This document shows positions 1-8,462 of a DNA stretch of 48,468 bases, in pieces. Origin of the DNA: Candidatus Epulonipiscium fishelsonii. Its GTDB lineage: Bacteria; Bacillota; Clostridia; Lachnospirales; Cellulosilyticaceae. The position numbers and the translations under genes were made by a program. How positions within the stretch are numbered: the first letter of the stretch is position 1; each line of letters opens with the position of its first letter. Below the pieces are notes generated by a model. It worked only from the letters and a program-made list of their open reading frames with translations. It was not told the DNA's origin and made no database searches. The stretch covers positions 1-48,468 of the forward strand of contig LJDB01000105.1 of NCBI GenBank assembly GCA_001983455.1, written 5' to 3'.

Positions 1-2079
1 AAAGTAACAGTGACATCATCAGATAGTACTGAAATAACAACAGGTACAGCGACTATAGCTAAAGGTAAAGAAGAGTTCAGCGTAACATTAGTAACATCAA
101 TAACAACAGCAGGAGAGTATACTGTAAGTATTGAAGGAGGAGTATCAGGAACAATTAACTTAGCGGATAAATTAACTGTAATAAGTAGTGGTACAGTAAC
201 ACCAGAACCAGGAGAAATAACCACGCCAACAGCAATAACAATGCCTGAAGGTGGAATAACAACATCAGAAACAACATTTATAGTAGGATTTAGTGGATCA
301 AATGAATTATGGAGAACTACTAATGAAACAACTACATTTAAAGTAACAGTGACATCACCAGATAATACAGAAATAACAACAGGTACAGCAATTATAGTTA
401 CAGGTGAAGAAAATTTCAACGTAACATTATTAACATCAATAACAACAGCAGGAGATTATACTGTAGTTATTGAAGGAGGAGTTTCGGGAACAATTAACTT
501 AGCGGATACATTAACTGTAACTGGAGTAGGAGGGCAACTTGTAAAAGCAAACGCTCATATGTTATTCTCACAAGGACCAGTAACACCTGCACTTCCCAAA
601 GTTACTACAGATGTATTAATTGTACCAGAAATGGGAGTATATCCAGAAGTAGAAGGTGAATCAGTTCCAGAAGCAGAAGGTACAGATAATGGAATGGGCA
701 ACCCTGAAGATACAATCTTACCAGAAATGGGAGTATATCCAGAAGTAGAAGGTGAATCAGTTCCAGAAGCAGAAGGTACAGATAATGGAATGGGTAACCT
801 TGAAGATACAATCTTACCAGAAATAGGAGTATATCCAGAAGTAGAAGGTGAATTAGTTCCAGAAGCAGAAGGTACAGATAATGGAATGGGTAACCTTGAA
901 GATACAATCTTACCAGAAATAGGCGTATATCTAGAAGTAGAAGGTACAGATAATGGAATGGGTAACCCTGAAGATGCAATCTTACCAGAAATAGGCGTAA
1001 TTCCAGAAGTAGAAGGCGAATTAGTTCCAGAAGTAGAAGGTACAGATAATGGAATGGGTAACCCTGAAGATGTAATCTTACCAGAAATGGGAGTATATCC
1101 AGAAGTAGAAGGTGAATTAGTTCCAGAAGCAGAAAGTACAGATAATGGAATGGGTAACCCTGAAGATGCAATCTTACCAGAAATAGGCGTAATTCCAGAA
1201 GTAGAAGGTACAGATAATGGAATGGGTAACCCTGAAGGTGTAATCTTACCAGAAATGGGAGTATATCCAGAAGTAGAAGGTGAATTAGTTCCAGAAGCAG
1301 AAGGTACAGATAATGGAATGGGCAACCTTGAAGATGCAATCTTACCAGAAATAGACATAGATGCTGAACAATGTGAAGATGTAACCTCTAAGCCAGAAGT
1401 AGAAAATAATATAGAGGTAATGCAAGAGATAGAAGTATTACCACAAGTAGATAACGATATGGAAGTAGTGTCTGAGATAGAAGTATTATCAGAAGTAGAA
1501 AATAATATGGAGGTAATGCAAGAGATAGAGGTAATGCCAGAAGTATTACTAGAAGTAGATAACGATATGGAAGTAATACCAGAAGTATTACCAGAAGTAG
1601 ATAATAATATGGAGGCAATGCCAGAGATAGAAGTATTACCAGAAGTAGAAAATAATATGGAGGTGATGCAAGAGATAGAGGTATTACTAGAAGTAGATAA
1701 CGATATAGAGGTAATGCCAGAAGTATTATCAGAAGTAGATAATGATATGGAAGTAATACCAGAAGTAGATAATGATATGGAAGTAATGCCAGAAGTATTA
1801 TCAGAAGTAGATAATGATATGGAAGTAATGCCAGAAGTGTTATCAGAAGTAGATAACGATATGGAAGTAATACCAGAAGTGGATAATGATATGGAAGCAA
1901 TGCCAGAAGTATTATCAGAAGTAGATAATGATATGGAGGTAATGCCAGAGATAGAGGTAGAACCAGAAGTTGAAAATAGTGATAAAGTAGACGAAACAAT
2001 TGAAACACTGCAAATTGGAGAACCTATTGAAGTTGCAAAAGGAGGTGTATTCTCTTTCTTCAAAAGACTATTTAGTTAA
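1..2079 (+). CDS. Repeat-rich acidic surface-type protein, 5' end outside the window
   Basis: The reading frame is open to base 1 and the first residues already lie in a repeat, so the gene starts upstream. Three zones are visible. The first holds two copies of a Thr-rich, Ig-like module of about 110 residues (shared phrases EITTGTA, SITTAG and GGVSGTINLAD). The second (625-1344) is eight tandem units built on PEMGVYPEVEGE and GTDNGMGNPED, six of 32 residues and two of 24 that lack the same eight residues. The third (about 1396-1968) is short EV/DNDMEV repeats. The C-terminus has a short basic-hydrophobic tail (FSFFKRLFS) and no LPXTG motif. The repeats resemble adhesin or S-layer-associated proteins, but no family is recognised. 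Function is inferred from composition only. Confidence 0.7.
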   Translation, partial: KVTVTSSDSTEITTGTATIAKGKEEFSVTLVTSITTAGEYTVSIEGGVSGTINLADKLTVISSGTVTPEPGEITTPTAITMPEGGITTSETTFIVGFSGSNELWRTTNETTTFKVTVTSPDNTEITTGTAIIVTGEENFNVTLLTSITTAGDYTVVIEGGVSGTINLADTLTVTGVGGQLVKANAHMLFSQGPVTPALPKVTTDVLIVPEMGVYPEVEGESVPEAEGTDNGMGNPEDTILPEMGVYPEVEGESVPEAEGTDNGMGNLEDTILPEIGVYPEVEGELVPEAEGTDNGMGNLEDTILPEIGVYLEVEGTDNGMGNPEDAILPEIGVIPEVEGELVPEVEGTDNGMGNPEDVILPEMGVYPEVEGELVPEAESTDNGMGNPEDAILPEIGVIPEVEGTDNGMGNPEGVILPEMGVYPEVEGELVPEAEGTDNGMGNLEDAILPEIDIDAEQCEDVTSKPEVENNIEVMQEIEVLPQVDNDMEVVSEIEVLSEVENNMEVMQEIEVMPEVLLEVDNDMEVIPEVLPEVDNNMEAMPEIEVLPEVENNMEVMQEIEVLLEVDNDIEVMPEVLSEVDNDMEVIPEVDNDMEVMPEVLSEVDNDMEVMPEVLSEVDNDMEVIPEVDNDMEAMPEVLSEVDNDMEVMPEIEVEPEVENSDKVDETIETLQIGEPIEVAKGGVFSFFKRLFS
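625..1344 (+). repeat. Coding tandem repeat, eight units of 96 or 72 bp
   Basis: There are eight in-frame units, in the order 96, 96, 96, 72, 96, 96, 72, 96 bp. The two 72-bp units lack the same 24 bp (the E-S/L-VPEAE segment), which points to unit-to-unit recombination. Near identity at DNA level suggests recent expansion or ongoing homogenisation. Confidence 0.9.
1396..1968 (+). repeat. Coding degenerate repeat of short acidic EV units
   Basis: About 190 residues are built from permutations of PEV, SEV, DNDMEV, ENNMEV and EIEV, with units of roughly 10-14 residues. The DNA phrases gaagtagataatgatatgga and its variants recur many times. The predicted protein is extremely acidic. Its antisense strand lacks stop codons over long stretches only because of this repeat. 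Confidence 0.85.
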
Positions 2080-2162
2080 TACTAATTTGTATCAACTTTA
2101 GTAAGATTGAAGGTGAATGTTATTCATCTGCAGCATTTAACTATAAGAAACTAAGAATGAAT

Positions 2163-2197
2163 AAATAGAGTGGCATTGTGTGTCGCTCTATTTTAAT
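2163..2197 (+). terminator. Rho-independent terminator after the repeat-rich gene
   Basis: The inverted repeat AAATAGAG/CTCTATTT encloses a 15-base loop and runs into a short T tract. It lies 84 bases after the stop codon. Confidence 0.6.
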
Positions 2198-2297
2198 ATT
2201 TGATCTATCTAAAAGCCCAATTAAAGATTTATTGTACTCTTAAAACCAATATATTCAACATTTATGAGAATATACGTAACTTTAACTATAGCTATTC

Positions 2298-2326
2298 TTG
2301 CCTAAATTATAAAAATAATATAAAAT
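2298..2326 (+). promoter_or_regulatory. Candidate sigma-A promoter of the GTPase gene
   Basis: TTGCCT (2298-2303), a 17-base spacer and TAAAAT (2321-2326) lie 74 bases before the start codon. The match is moderate in a very AT-rich region. The rest of 2198-2364 shows nothing else recognisable. Confidence 0.35.
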
Positions 2327-2364
2327 GAAGTAGTAACTTAATTAGTTATTTACTTATATTATGA

Positions 2365-2385
2365 AGCTGAATAATAAATTCAGCT
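2365..2385 (+). promoter_or_regulatory. Leader hairpin next to the RBS of the GTPase gene
   Basis: AGCTGAAT and ATTCAGCT form a perfect 8-bp stem around a 5-base loop. It ends directly at the AGAAAGGAAA ribosome binding site. Tet(M)-type genes are often controlled by leader attenuation, so a translational effect is possible, but no leader peptide or anti-terminator was identified. Confidence 0.4.
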
Positions 2386-2399
2386 AGAAAGGAAATGCC

Positions 2400-4931
2400 A
2401 TGAAAAAAATAGTTATTGGAATATTTGCTCATGTAGATGCGGGAAAAACCACACTATCGGAGAGCATGCTTTACACTAGTGGAACAATTAAAAAATTAGG
2501 TAGAGTTGATAATAAGGATGCTTTTTTAGATACTGAAGAAATAGAGAAATCAAGAGGAATTACTATTTTTTCAAAACAAGCAATCTTCAATTTTTTAGCA
2601 ACAGATATAACTTTACTTGATACTCCAGGGCATGTTGATCTTGCAACTGAAATGGAAAGAGTAATGAGTGTAATTGACTATGCAATTCTCGTTATAAATG
2701 GCATAAATGGTGTTCAAGAATATACAAAAACTTTATGGAATTTACTTAAAACTTATGGAAAAGGTGTAATAACACCGACTACAGTAAGCATATAGAGAAA
2801 TCTGTATGTATAGGACCCAATATAATACCTCATCAAAGATGAGGAACGTATAATAGTCCAATATACCACTCGAATTGCTGGAAACCCTTAAAGCTAACTA
2901 AACCACAACGTAATAAAGCAAGATTACTTATAATTTGCCACAAGCATGAAATAGAGCTAAGTGTGATGGTGACGAAAGTAAAAAAAATTAGTTAGATGGC
3001 ATAATTATATTATATTCTTAGTAAAAAAGAAAAATATATCGGTTAAATCCTAAGTGTTATGTATAAGTATTTATACTATGAATAGGCAATCAGCAGCTAA
3101 GACTCGAATAGAGTAAAGTTCAACGACTATCCCTCTTGAAGGGAGTAGGCACAAGCGTGTCGAAGTGGGTGGCCCTTAGCACATAATGGTGAAGGAGAAG
3201 ATATAGTCTGTGCTTATGTGAAAGCATAAGAAGTTCAGGTAGCATAACCTCATTAAATATGAAGTATGAATACTAGAGAACTGCTATAGGAGTAGCGAAC
3301 TATAGTGAACGACAACCCCCCTATACAGTTTATAGGTTTTTTAAAAGTTAACCTTTTAGAACCATCTAATTTATAGGTGGGTTCAGAGTATACCTGTTTT
3401 TATATTCATAAACAAAATGGATAATCCACTTGCCGATAAAGAGATATTACTCCAAGAAATAAAGCATAAGCTAGACGAAAGATGCATGATATTTGATGCT
3501 AATCCCAATTTAGAAGATGAATTAGCTATGTGTAGTGAACATTTGTTAGATACCTACTTAATAAACAATTCCATTGAAGATGACGTGATTTTAAATGCCA
3601 TACATGAAAGAGAAGTTTTTCCCTGCCATTTTGGATCTGCTTTAAAACTACAAGGGATTAATAGTTTTTTAAATTTGTTGGATAAATATACTATTATGCC
3701 AAAATATAGCGAAGATTTTAGTGCACGAATTTATAAAATTGGAACTGATGCCAAGAAAAATCGCCTTACTTACATGAAAATTACTGGCGGAACCTTGAAA
3801 ATGAAGGATTCTCTGCTCATCAAAGAGAAGTTACAAAAAATTAACCAAATAAGAATATATTCTGGAGTAAAATTTATAAACGTAGCTCAAGTAACTGCTG
3901 GTGAAATATGTGCTGTCGTAGGCTTAGAAAATACAAAGATTGGAGATACTCTGGGTAGTGATAATTTTAAGTTTAATCCTATTATGTTGCCTGAGATAGA
4001 CTATATTGTACTTTTGCCGCCAAAATACGATCCAAAATTGGTATTACAACAATTAAGAATACTTGAAGAACAAGACCCACAGTTAAACTTGGTTTGGAAT
4101 GAACAAGATCAAACAATTTTTATTAGAATTATGGGAGAAATGCAACTTCAAATTTTACAAACTATAATAAGAGATAGATTTTCAATAGACATTGACTTTG
4201 CAATACCTATTGAAACAACAATAGACGAAACAGAATTTACTGACACTGAAGAATGGATTGAAGAGATTTTAAATGAGCCAGCGAATTTTGCGAAAAAAAA
4301 TAAACTTAATCAAGATAGAGAAACAATAGGTACAGAAGAAATAGATATTATTATTAATAGAATGGCTTTTTCTAATAGTGGGAAGAAATCTACCTGGAAC
4401 CGACCAAAACAAGACTATTATAAACCTCCAACGACATCAATATCAACAATAGCACGGCAAAAGTACTTACTTATAGATGGATATAATATGATGTTTTCTT
4501 GGGGAAACTTGAAGGAACTTACGGAAGTTGCTATTGATGCTGCAAGATCACAATTTTTAGATGTAATTTGTAATTATAGAGGAGTTATAAATGCTGAAAT
4601 TATAGTAGTCTTTGACGCATATAAGAAAAAAACTGGTGAGGTAGAGCAAAAATATAATAACATTACAGTTGTTTATACTAAAGAAAATCAAACGGCGGAT
4701 CAATATATCGAACGATTTGCTAACAAATATAAAGATAAGTATAATATTACAGTTGCAACATCAGATTCCTTGCAACAAACAATAACAAGAACTCAAGGAG
4801 CAACTGTAATGTCATCTCGAGACTTAAGAATGGACATAGATCGTCAAATTAAAAATGCCATGGAAAAGTATGGTACAGCGAAACCTGAGCGAAATTTTAT
4901 AGGTGATTTATACCCAGAAAGTACACAATAG
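2400..4931 (+). CDS. Tet(M)/EF-G-like translation GTPase with C-terminal NYN domain, split by a group I intron
   Basis: Exon 1 is 2400-2756 (119 codons) and exon 2 is 3387-4931. Joined, they are in frame and give 633 residues. The G domain has the P-loop AHVDAGKTT (about 10-18), RGITIF, DTPGH (74-78) and, only after splicing, NKMD (128-131). Domain II and the EF-G domain III region follow to about residue 390. A linker of about 85 residues leads to a YacP-like NYN nuclease domain (about 478-615; LLIDGYN, VVFDAY, TADQYIE, VATSD). Relatives with this fusion are, from memory, about 880 residues, so domains IV and V appear to be missing. In Tet(M), domain IV contacts the tetracycline site, so a resistance function is doubtful. 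Role in the cell is unknown. Without splicing, translation stops at 2795. Confidence 0.8.
2757..3386 (+). ncRNA. Group I self-splicing intron, no homing endonuclease ORF
   Basis: All four conserved elements occur in order: P (aattgctggaaac, 2873-2885), Q (caatcagcag, 3087-3096), R (gttcaacgacta, 3118-3129) and S (aagatatagtct, 3198-3209). The 5' exon ends CTTAT, which pairs with GTAAG (2783-2787) to give a 5-bp P1 with the required terminal U-G pair. The intron ends in G. A hairpin GGTGT-AATA-ACACC lies inside P1. Further hairpins are CCTCATC/GATGAGG (about 2828-2844) and CCTATA/TATAGG (about 3319-3334), with a P9-type stem just before the 3' end. Exact joining keeps the frame and restores the G4 region. 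At 630 nt it holds no sizeable ORF, so it probably moves by reverse splicing or is immobile. Confidence 0.9.
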
Positions 4932-5002
4932 GGAAAAATGGGAGGGGGCCACGTAGTCGTGGTGGGGGAAACAAATCTGAGGAACGTAATAAAAAGGAGG
5001 TT

Positions 5003-5077
5003 GCAAGGATATCCTCAATAACGGATTTAGTCACGTTGTTCCTAAATCCATTATTATGAAATGAGGATTATCCTTGC
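5003..5077 (+). promoter_or_regulatory. Long palindrome spanning the RBS of the GHL10 gene, conserved loop
   Basis: Outer arms GCAAGGATA/TATCCTTGC (9 bp) are followed by TCCTCA/TGAGGA (6 bp), ATAA/TTAT, one mismatch, and GGATTTAG/CTAAATCC (8 bp) around the loop TCACGTTGTTC. The TGAGGA arm (5062-5067) is the likely Shine-Dalgarno of the next gene, so folding would hide it. The same loop on a different but paired stem recurs at 48281-48317. Upstream, 4932-5002 holds only a small CCACG/CGTGG hairpin and G-rich sequence. Confidence 0.75.
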
Positions 5078-6621
5078 TTAAAATAATGAAAAAATTAATG
5101 CTTAGTTTATGTACAATAGCCGCATTATCTGTTAGTCCAAAAGTGCAAGCAATAGATAGTATGCGAGGGATATGGATTAGTACTGTATATAATTTGGATT
5201 TTCCGAAAACAAACAATCCAGATTTACAAAAACAAGAATTTGAAACTTATTTAAACAAACTACGAGAAATTGGAATAAATACTGTTATTGTGCAAATTAG
5301 ACCAACAGCAGATGCATTTTATGATTCTAAGATAAATCCCTGGTCAAAATTTTTGACTGGGTCACAAGGCCAACATCCTGGATATGACCCTCTTGAATTT
5401 ATGATTGAAGAAACTCATAAAAGAGGAATGGAGTTTCATGCTTGGCTAAATCCATATAGAGTAACTACAGAAGGAACAAATTTAAATGACCTTTCTCCAG
5501 ATCATCCAGCAAGAAAAAATCCAAATTGGACTATATCTCACAATAACGCACTATTTTATAATCCTGAACTTGAAGCTGTAAAGGTGCATATTGAGGAAAC
5601 TGTCCAAGAAATTGTTAAAAATTATAATGTAGATGCAATTCATTTTGATGACTACTTTTACCCACCAAACTATCCTCTTCCTGCTGGTGAACTTAAAGAT
5701 GGAATGGTAGCTGACAAAAGACGTGAACATATAAATGATATGGTAAAACGTGTTCACGATATTATTATGGAAACAAACCCTAATGTAAAATTTGGAATAA
5801 GTCCGATGGGTATATGGAAAAATGATTTTTCTGACTTAACAGGTTCTTCAACTACAGGTGGGGAATCTTATTATACAATTTATGCTGATACAAGGACTTG
5901 GATAAAAAATGAATGGATTGACTATGTAGTTCCACAAATATATTGGCAAATTGGGCATAAATCCGCTGATTATGAAACACTTGTAAAATGGTGGGCAAAT
6001 GAAGTTGAAGGCACAGATGTAGATTTGTACATTGGTCAAGGAATATACAGAGATGAAGTTGCGATGGAAATTGAAAAACAACTTGCGATTAATAAGGAAT
6101 ATTATAAAGTTAAAGGGAGTATATTTTTTACTATGGATGATTTATTGGATAATAGAGGTGGCTCTAAAGATGTTTTACAATCTTACTATAGTGGTTATAA
6201 TACAGAATCTCCAAGACTATCAAATATGCTATCAAATATGTTTAATAAATCAAATAAAATTGAAAATCATACAGACCACCCAATACTAGTTATAAACGGA
6301 AAAACTATAACTACATCTCAACCACCTATTTTAGATCATGGAACAACGCTAGTTCCAATTAGAGTAATTAGTGAGTATTTGGGTGCAAAAGTTGATTGGG
6401 ATGGCAATACAAAATCCGTTTCTATTAAAAAAGACAATAACCATATTTTACTAACAATTGGAAAAAATGTTGCTAAAGTTAACAATCGAACTTATATAAT
6501 GAATTTGGCTCCACAACTGGTAAATGATACTACGATGGTTCCAATACGTTTGATTAGTGAACATCTTGGTGCTGAAATTACATGGCATGATGAAGAAAAA
6601 GTGGTTGAAATTAATTTTTAG
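5074..6621 (+). CDS. Secreted GHL10/DUF187 (YngK-type) glycoside hydrolase-like protein with C-terminal CuAO-like domains
   Basis: A signal peptide (KKLMLSLCTIAALSV, cleavage near VQA) is followed by a TIM-barrel glycosyl-hydrolase-like 10 domain: RGIWISTVYNLDFP, HAWLNPYR, AIHFDDYFYP, GISPMGIW, DYVVPQIYWQ. After about residue 395 come two copper-amine-oxidase-N-like wall-binding repeats (LVPIRVISEYLGA, MVPIRLISEHLGA), also present in the amidase at 24972. The family is linked to peptidoglycan or envelope processing, but its substrate is not settled. The start is uncertain: TTG at 5074 has GAGGA at a good distance, whereas ATG at 5086 gives the tidier signal peptide but lies far from it. Confidence 0.85.
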   Translation: MLKIMKKLMLSLCTIAALSVSPKVQAIDSMRGIWISTVYNLDFPKTNNPDLQKQEFETYLNKLREIGINTVIVQIRPTADAFYDSKINPWSKFLTGSQGQHPGYDPLEFMIEETHKRGMEFHAWLNPYRVTTEGTNLNDLSPDHPARKNPNWTISHNNALFYNPELEAVKVHIEETVQEIVKNYNVDAIHFDDYFYPPNYPLPAGELKDGMVADKRREHINDMVKRVHDIIMETNPNVKFGISPMGIWKNDFSDLTGSSTTGGESYYTIYADTRTWIKNEWIDYVVPQIYWQIGHKSADYETLVKWWANEVEGTDVDLYIGQGIYRDEVAMEIEKQLAINKEYYKVKGSIFFTMDDLLDNRGGSKDVLQSYYSGYNTESPRLSNMLSNMFNKSNKIENHTDHPILVINGKTITTSQPPILDHGTTLVPIRVISEYLGAKVDWDGNTKSVSIKKDNNHILLTIGKNVAKVNNRTYIMNLAPQLVNDTTMVPIRLISEHLGAEITWHDEEKVVEINF

Positions 6622-6636
6622 AAAGGAAAGATAGAG

Positions 6637-7488
6637 TTGGAAATAATTATTGATATATTTTTTTGGTTAACAAATATAGTAGGAATTTTTTTAATAATTC
6701 TATTAATGCTAATAGCTATAGGAATTGCTCATTATAAAAGAAGGAGCAAAATTCTTTTTGCTATAGCAGTATATTTTTGTTGGCCTATAATATTCATTTT
6801 ACCATTTATTCCACGAAAAGGAGTAAAGTTACCTTCTCACATTAGAACACTAGAGGCTTTTAAAAGAAAAAATCCTGTTATTTCTTCAATTATGGCACTT
6901 TCAGCAATTGTGGCAAAATCAGATGGAAATATAAGTAAAGAAGAAGTTTCAAGAATAAAACATTTTGTTATCAGTAATTTTAATATTAGCTTGGAAGAAC
7001 TAAACAATTATAGTGATGTATTTGATTATGGAAAAAACAATCCGGATGATTATGTATACTTTGCAACAGTTATCTTAGACTATTATGGTAATTTGAGACG
7101 TACTGGAATTTTAGCTTTACTTATCGCTATTTGCATAGATGAAAATGGTGCTTTAAACCAAGACACAGACAATCAGCTTAGAGATATTGCTAAAGTTATG
7201 CATATTTGGGATTATGAATATGAAACTTTAAAGAGTATGTTTTCAAATACTGCAAATCAAAATGTTTCGTCACAAAACCTTGAAAAGAAATATGCTAAAG
7301 TATTAGGTGTAAGTGAAAATGCAGATATAAATGAAGTGAAAAAAGCGTATCGTAAACTAGTAAAAGAATACCATCCTGATAAATTTGCTGATGGAAGTTT
7401 ACCACCTGAACATGCTGAATTTGCAAAACAAAAAATCGTAGAGATTAATGAAGCGTATGAGTACTTTAAAAAAGTCCACAATGCGTGA
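6637..7488 (+). CDS. DjlA-like membrane co-chaperone: TerB plus J domain
   Basis: It starts at TTG behind GAAAGGAAAG, 15 bases after the upstream stop. Two hydrophobic segments lie at about residues 4-30 and 40-56, followed by a TerB-like acidic helical domain (about 85-205; [20 protein letters not shown]). The C-terminal J domain (about 222-283) has the HPD motif at about 246-248. This order is that of DjlA-type DnaJ proteins, which present DnaK to membrane-proximal clients. It is probably co-transcribed with the GHL10 gene and ends at a strong terminator, separating it from spoIIIA. Confidence 0.8.
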   Translation: MEIIIDIFFWLTNIVGIFLIILLMLIAIGIAHYKRRSKILFAIAVYFCWPIIFILPFIPRKGVKLPSHIRTLEAFKRKNPVISSIMALSAIVAKSDGNISKEEVSRIKHFVISNFNISLEELNNYSDVFDYGKNNPDDYVYFATVILDYYGNLRRTGILALLIAICIDENGALNQDTDNQLRDIAKVMHIWDYEYETLKSMFSNTANQNVSSQNLEKKYAKVLGVSENADINEVKKAYRKLVKEYHPDKFADGSLPPEHAEFAKQKIVEINEAYEYFKKVHNA

Positions 7489-7491
7489 GCT

Positions 7492-7517
7492 CCACTTATA
7501 TAAGTGGGGTTTTTTTT
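7492..7517 (+). terminator. Terminator after the DjlA-like gene
   Basis: A perfect palindrome CCACTTATATAAGTGG is followed by GG and eight T residues, starting 4 bases after the stop codon. Bases 7518-7725 hold no gene. I could not assign a convincing sigma-E promoter there. Confidence 0.85.
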
Positions 7518-7725
7518 GATGCAATAGTGTATATAAGTGCGTTTTTAGTTGAAATAGCAAAAAAAACGATAAAAGTAAAAGTGGTATTTTGAAAAATATT
7601 CCAAATAAAATAATATTTTTTTGTCAAGGGTCTTTTATATTTTTTTACGTTCTACTAGAGGACAACCTTACATATTATTATAATATAAACGGGTAACAAA
7701 ATATACAAGAAAGTAGAGGTGATTT

Positions 7726-8241
7726 ATGCAAATATTAGGCATAGCATTAATTCTGATGACATGTACATTAATAGGATATGCATTTGAAAGAAATGAGTAT
7801 AGGCGAGTGAAAGAATATGAACAATTGATATATGGGTTTGAGATTTTAAAAAGCGAAATTGATTATAGCTTGAGCCCGCTTTCTGAAGCATGTCTAACTG
7901 CCAGCAAATTAACACAAGATGGCGTTCAACAAATATTTATAAGATTTAACTATCATCTCACAAAGCGTGAAGAAACTGATACAAAAAGAATGTGGGAAAA
8001 ATCAATCGATGAAAGTCGGCAGTATTTAAGCTTAAAAGAAGAAGATTATACAATGCTTTCGATGTTTGGAAATATTGCAGGATATTTGGACAAAGAATTG
8101 CAAAAACGAAACATTGAAATGTTGCTTGAAAAGTTAGTAATACAAAAAAAAGAAATTACTTCAAATTACAACAGAACTAGTAAAATGTATAAAGGCTTGG
8201 GTATATTGATTGGACTTAGTGTAAGTATAATTTTATTATAG
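7726..8241 (+). CDS. spoIIIAB: Stage III sporulation protein AB
   Basis: This 171-residue protein has an N-terminal membrane segment (LGIALILMTCTLIGYAF), a charged helical centre and a C-terminal hydrophobic segment (GLGILIGLSVSIILL), the SpoIIIAB pattern. It belongs to the mother-cell half of the SpoIIIA-SpoIIQ feeding channel. The start follows AGAGGTGATTT. It is the first gene of the run here. spoIIIAA, the ATPase gene that normally precedes it, is not present upstream. Confidence 0.93.
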   Translation: MQILGIALILMTCTLIGYAFERNEYRRVKEYEQLIYGFEILKSEIDYSLSPLSEACLTASKLTQDGVQQIFIRFNYHLTKREETDTKRMWEKSIDESRQYLSLKEEDYTMLSMFGNIAGYLDKELQKRNIEMLLEKLVIQKKEITSNYNRTSKMYKGLGILIGLSVSIILL

Positions 8242-8252
8242 GGGGAAATAAA

Positions 8253-8447
8253 ATGGACTTAAATTTAATAATGAGAATTGCAGGTTTAGGCCTAGGATTA
8301 TGGGCAATTGAAGAACTTTTAAACAAAGCTGGAATGGGCGATGCTGCAAAGTATGTAAAGATTATAGGAACATTAGTATTGTTGACGTTTATAATTAATG
8401 AAATATTGAACTTTTTTGAAACTGTACAAACCTTCTTTACTTTTTAA
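8253..8447 (+). CDS. spoIIIAC: Stage III sporulation protein AC
   Basis: This 64-residue, two-helix membrane protein contains the SpoIIIAC phrase AGMGDAAKYVKIIG. It is part of the SpoIIIA channel complex in the outer forespore membrane. A GGGGGAAATAAA RBS precedes it, and it lies 11 bases after spoIIIAB. Confidence 0.93.
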   Translation: MDLNLIMRIAGLGLGLWAIEELLNKAGMGDAAKYVKIIGTLVLLTFIINEILNFFETVQTFFTF

Positions 8448-8462
8448 GGGGGAGGAAAAAAT

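Noticed and set aside
625..1344. Possible CRISPR array
   Set aside because: Units are in-frame, 96 or 72 bp long, without unique spacers. They are coding tandem repeats.
555..2063. Long antisense reading frames (up to 502 codons, also 605-1339 and 1388-2008) under the repeat-rich gene
   Set aside because: They arise because the repeated codons lack antisense stop codons. The products are low-complexity (Ser/Ile or Leu/Tyr runs), have no plausible RBS, and mirror the sense repeat.
2400..2795. Stand-alone truncated GTPase of 131 residues
   Set aside because: The last 12 codons are intron sequence; joining at 2756/3387 restores the conserved NKMD motif in frame.
2757..3386. Group II intron or IStron
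   Set aside because: The group I core elements P, Q, R and S are present. There is no domain V, no reverse transcriptase and no IS605 ends or transposase in this insert.
2400..4931. Tetracycline resistance gene
   Set aside because: The GTPase resembles Tet(M) but the domain IV/V region is missing and an NYN domain is fused, so ribosomal protection is not supported.
5031..6289. Small frames overlapping the GHL10 gene (5031-5216, 5551-5757, 5848-6081, 6032-6289)
   Set aside because: They lie inside a well-supported gene, have no recognisable motifs and no RBS.
7518..7725. Sigma-E promoter for spoIIIAB
   Set aside because: A CATATTAT -10-like sequence exists, but no matching -35 at the right distance could be found.
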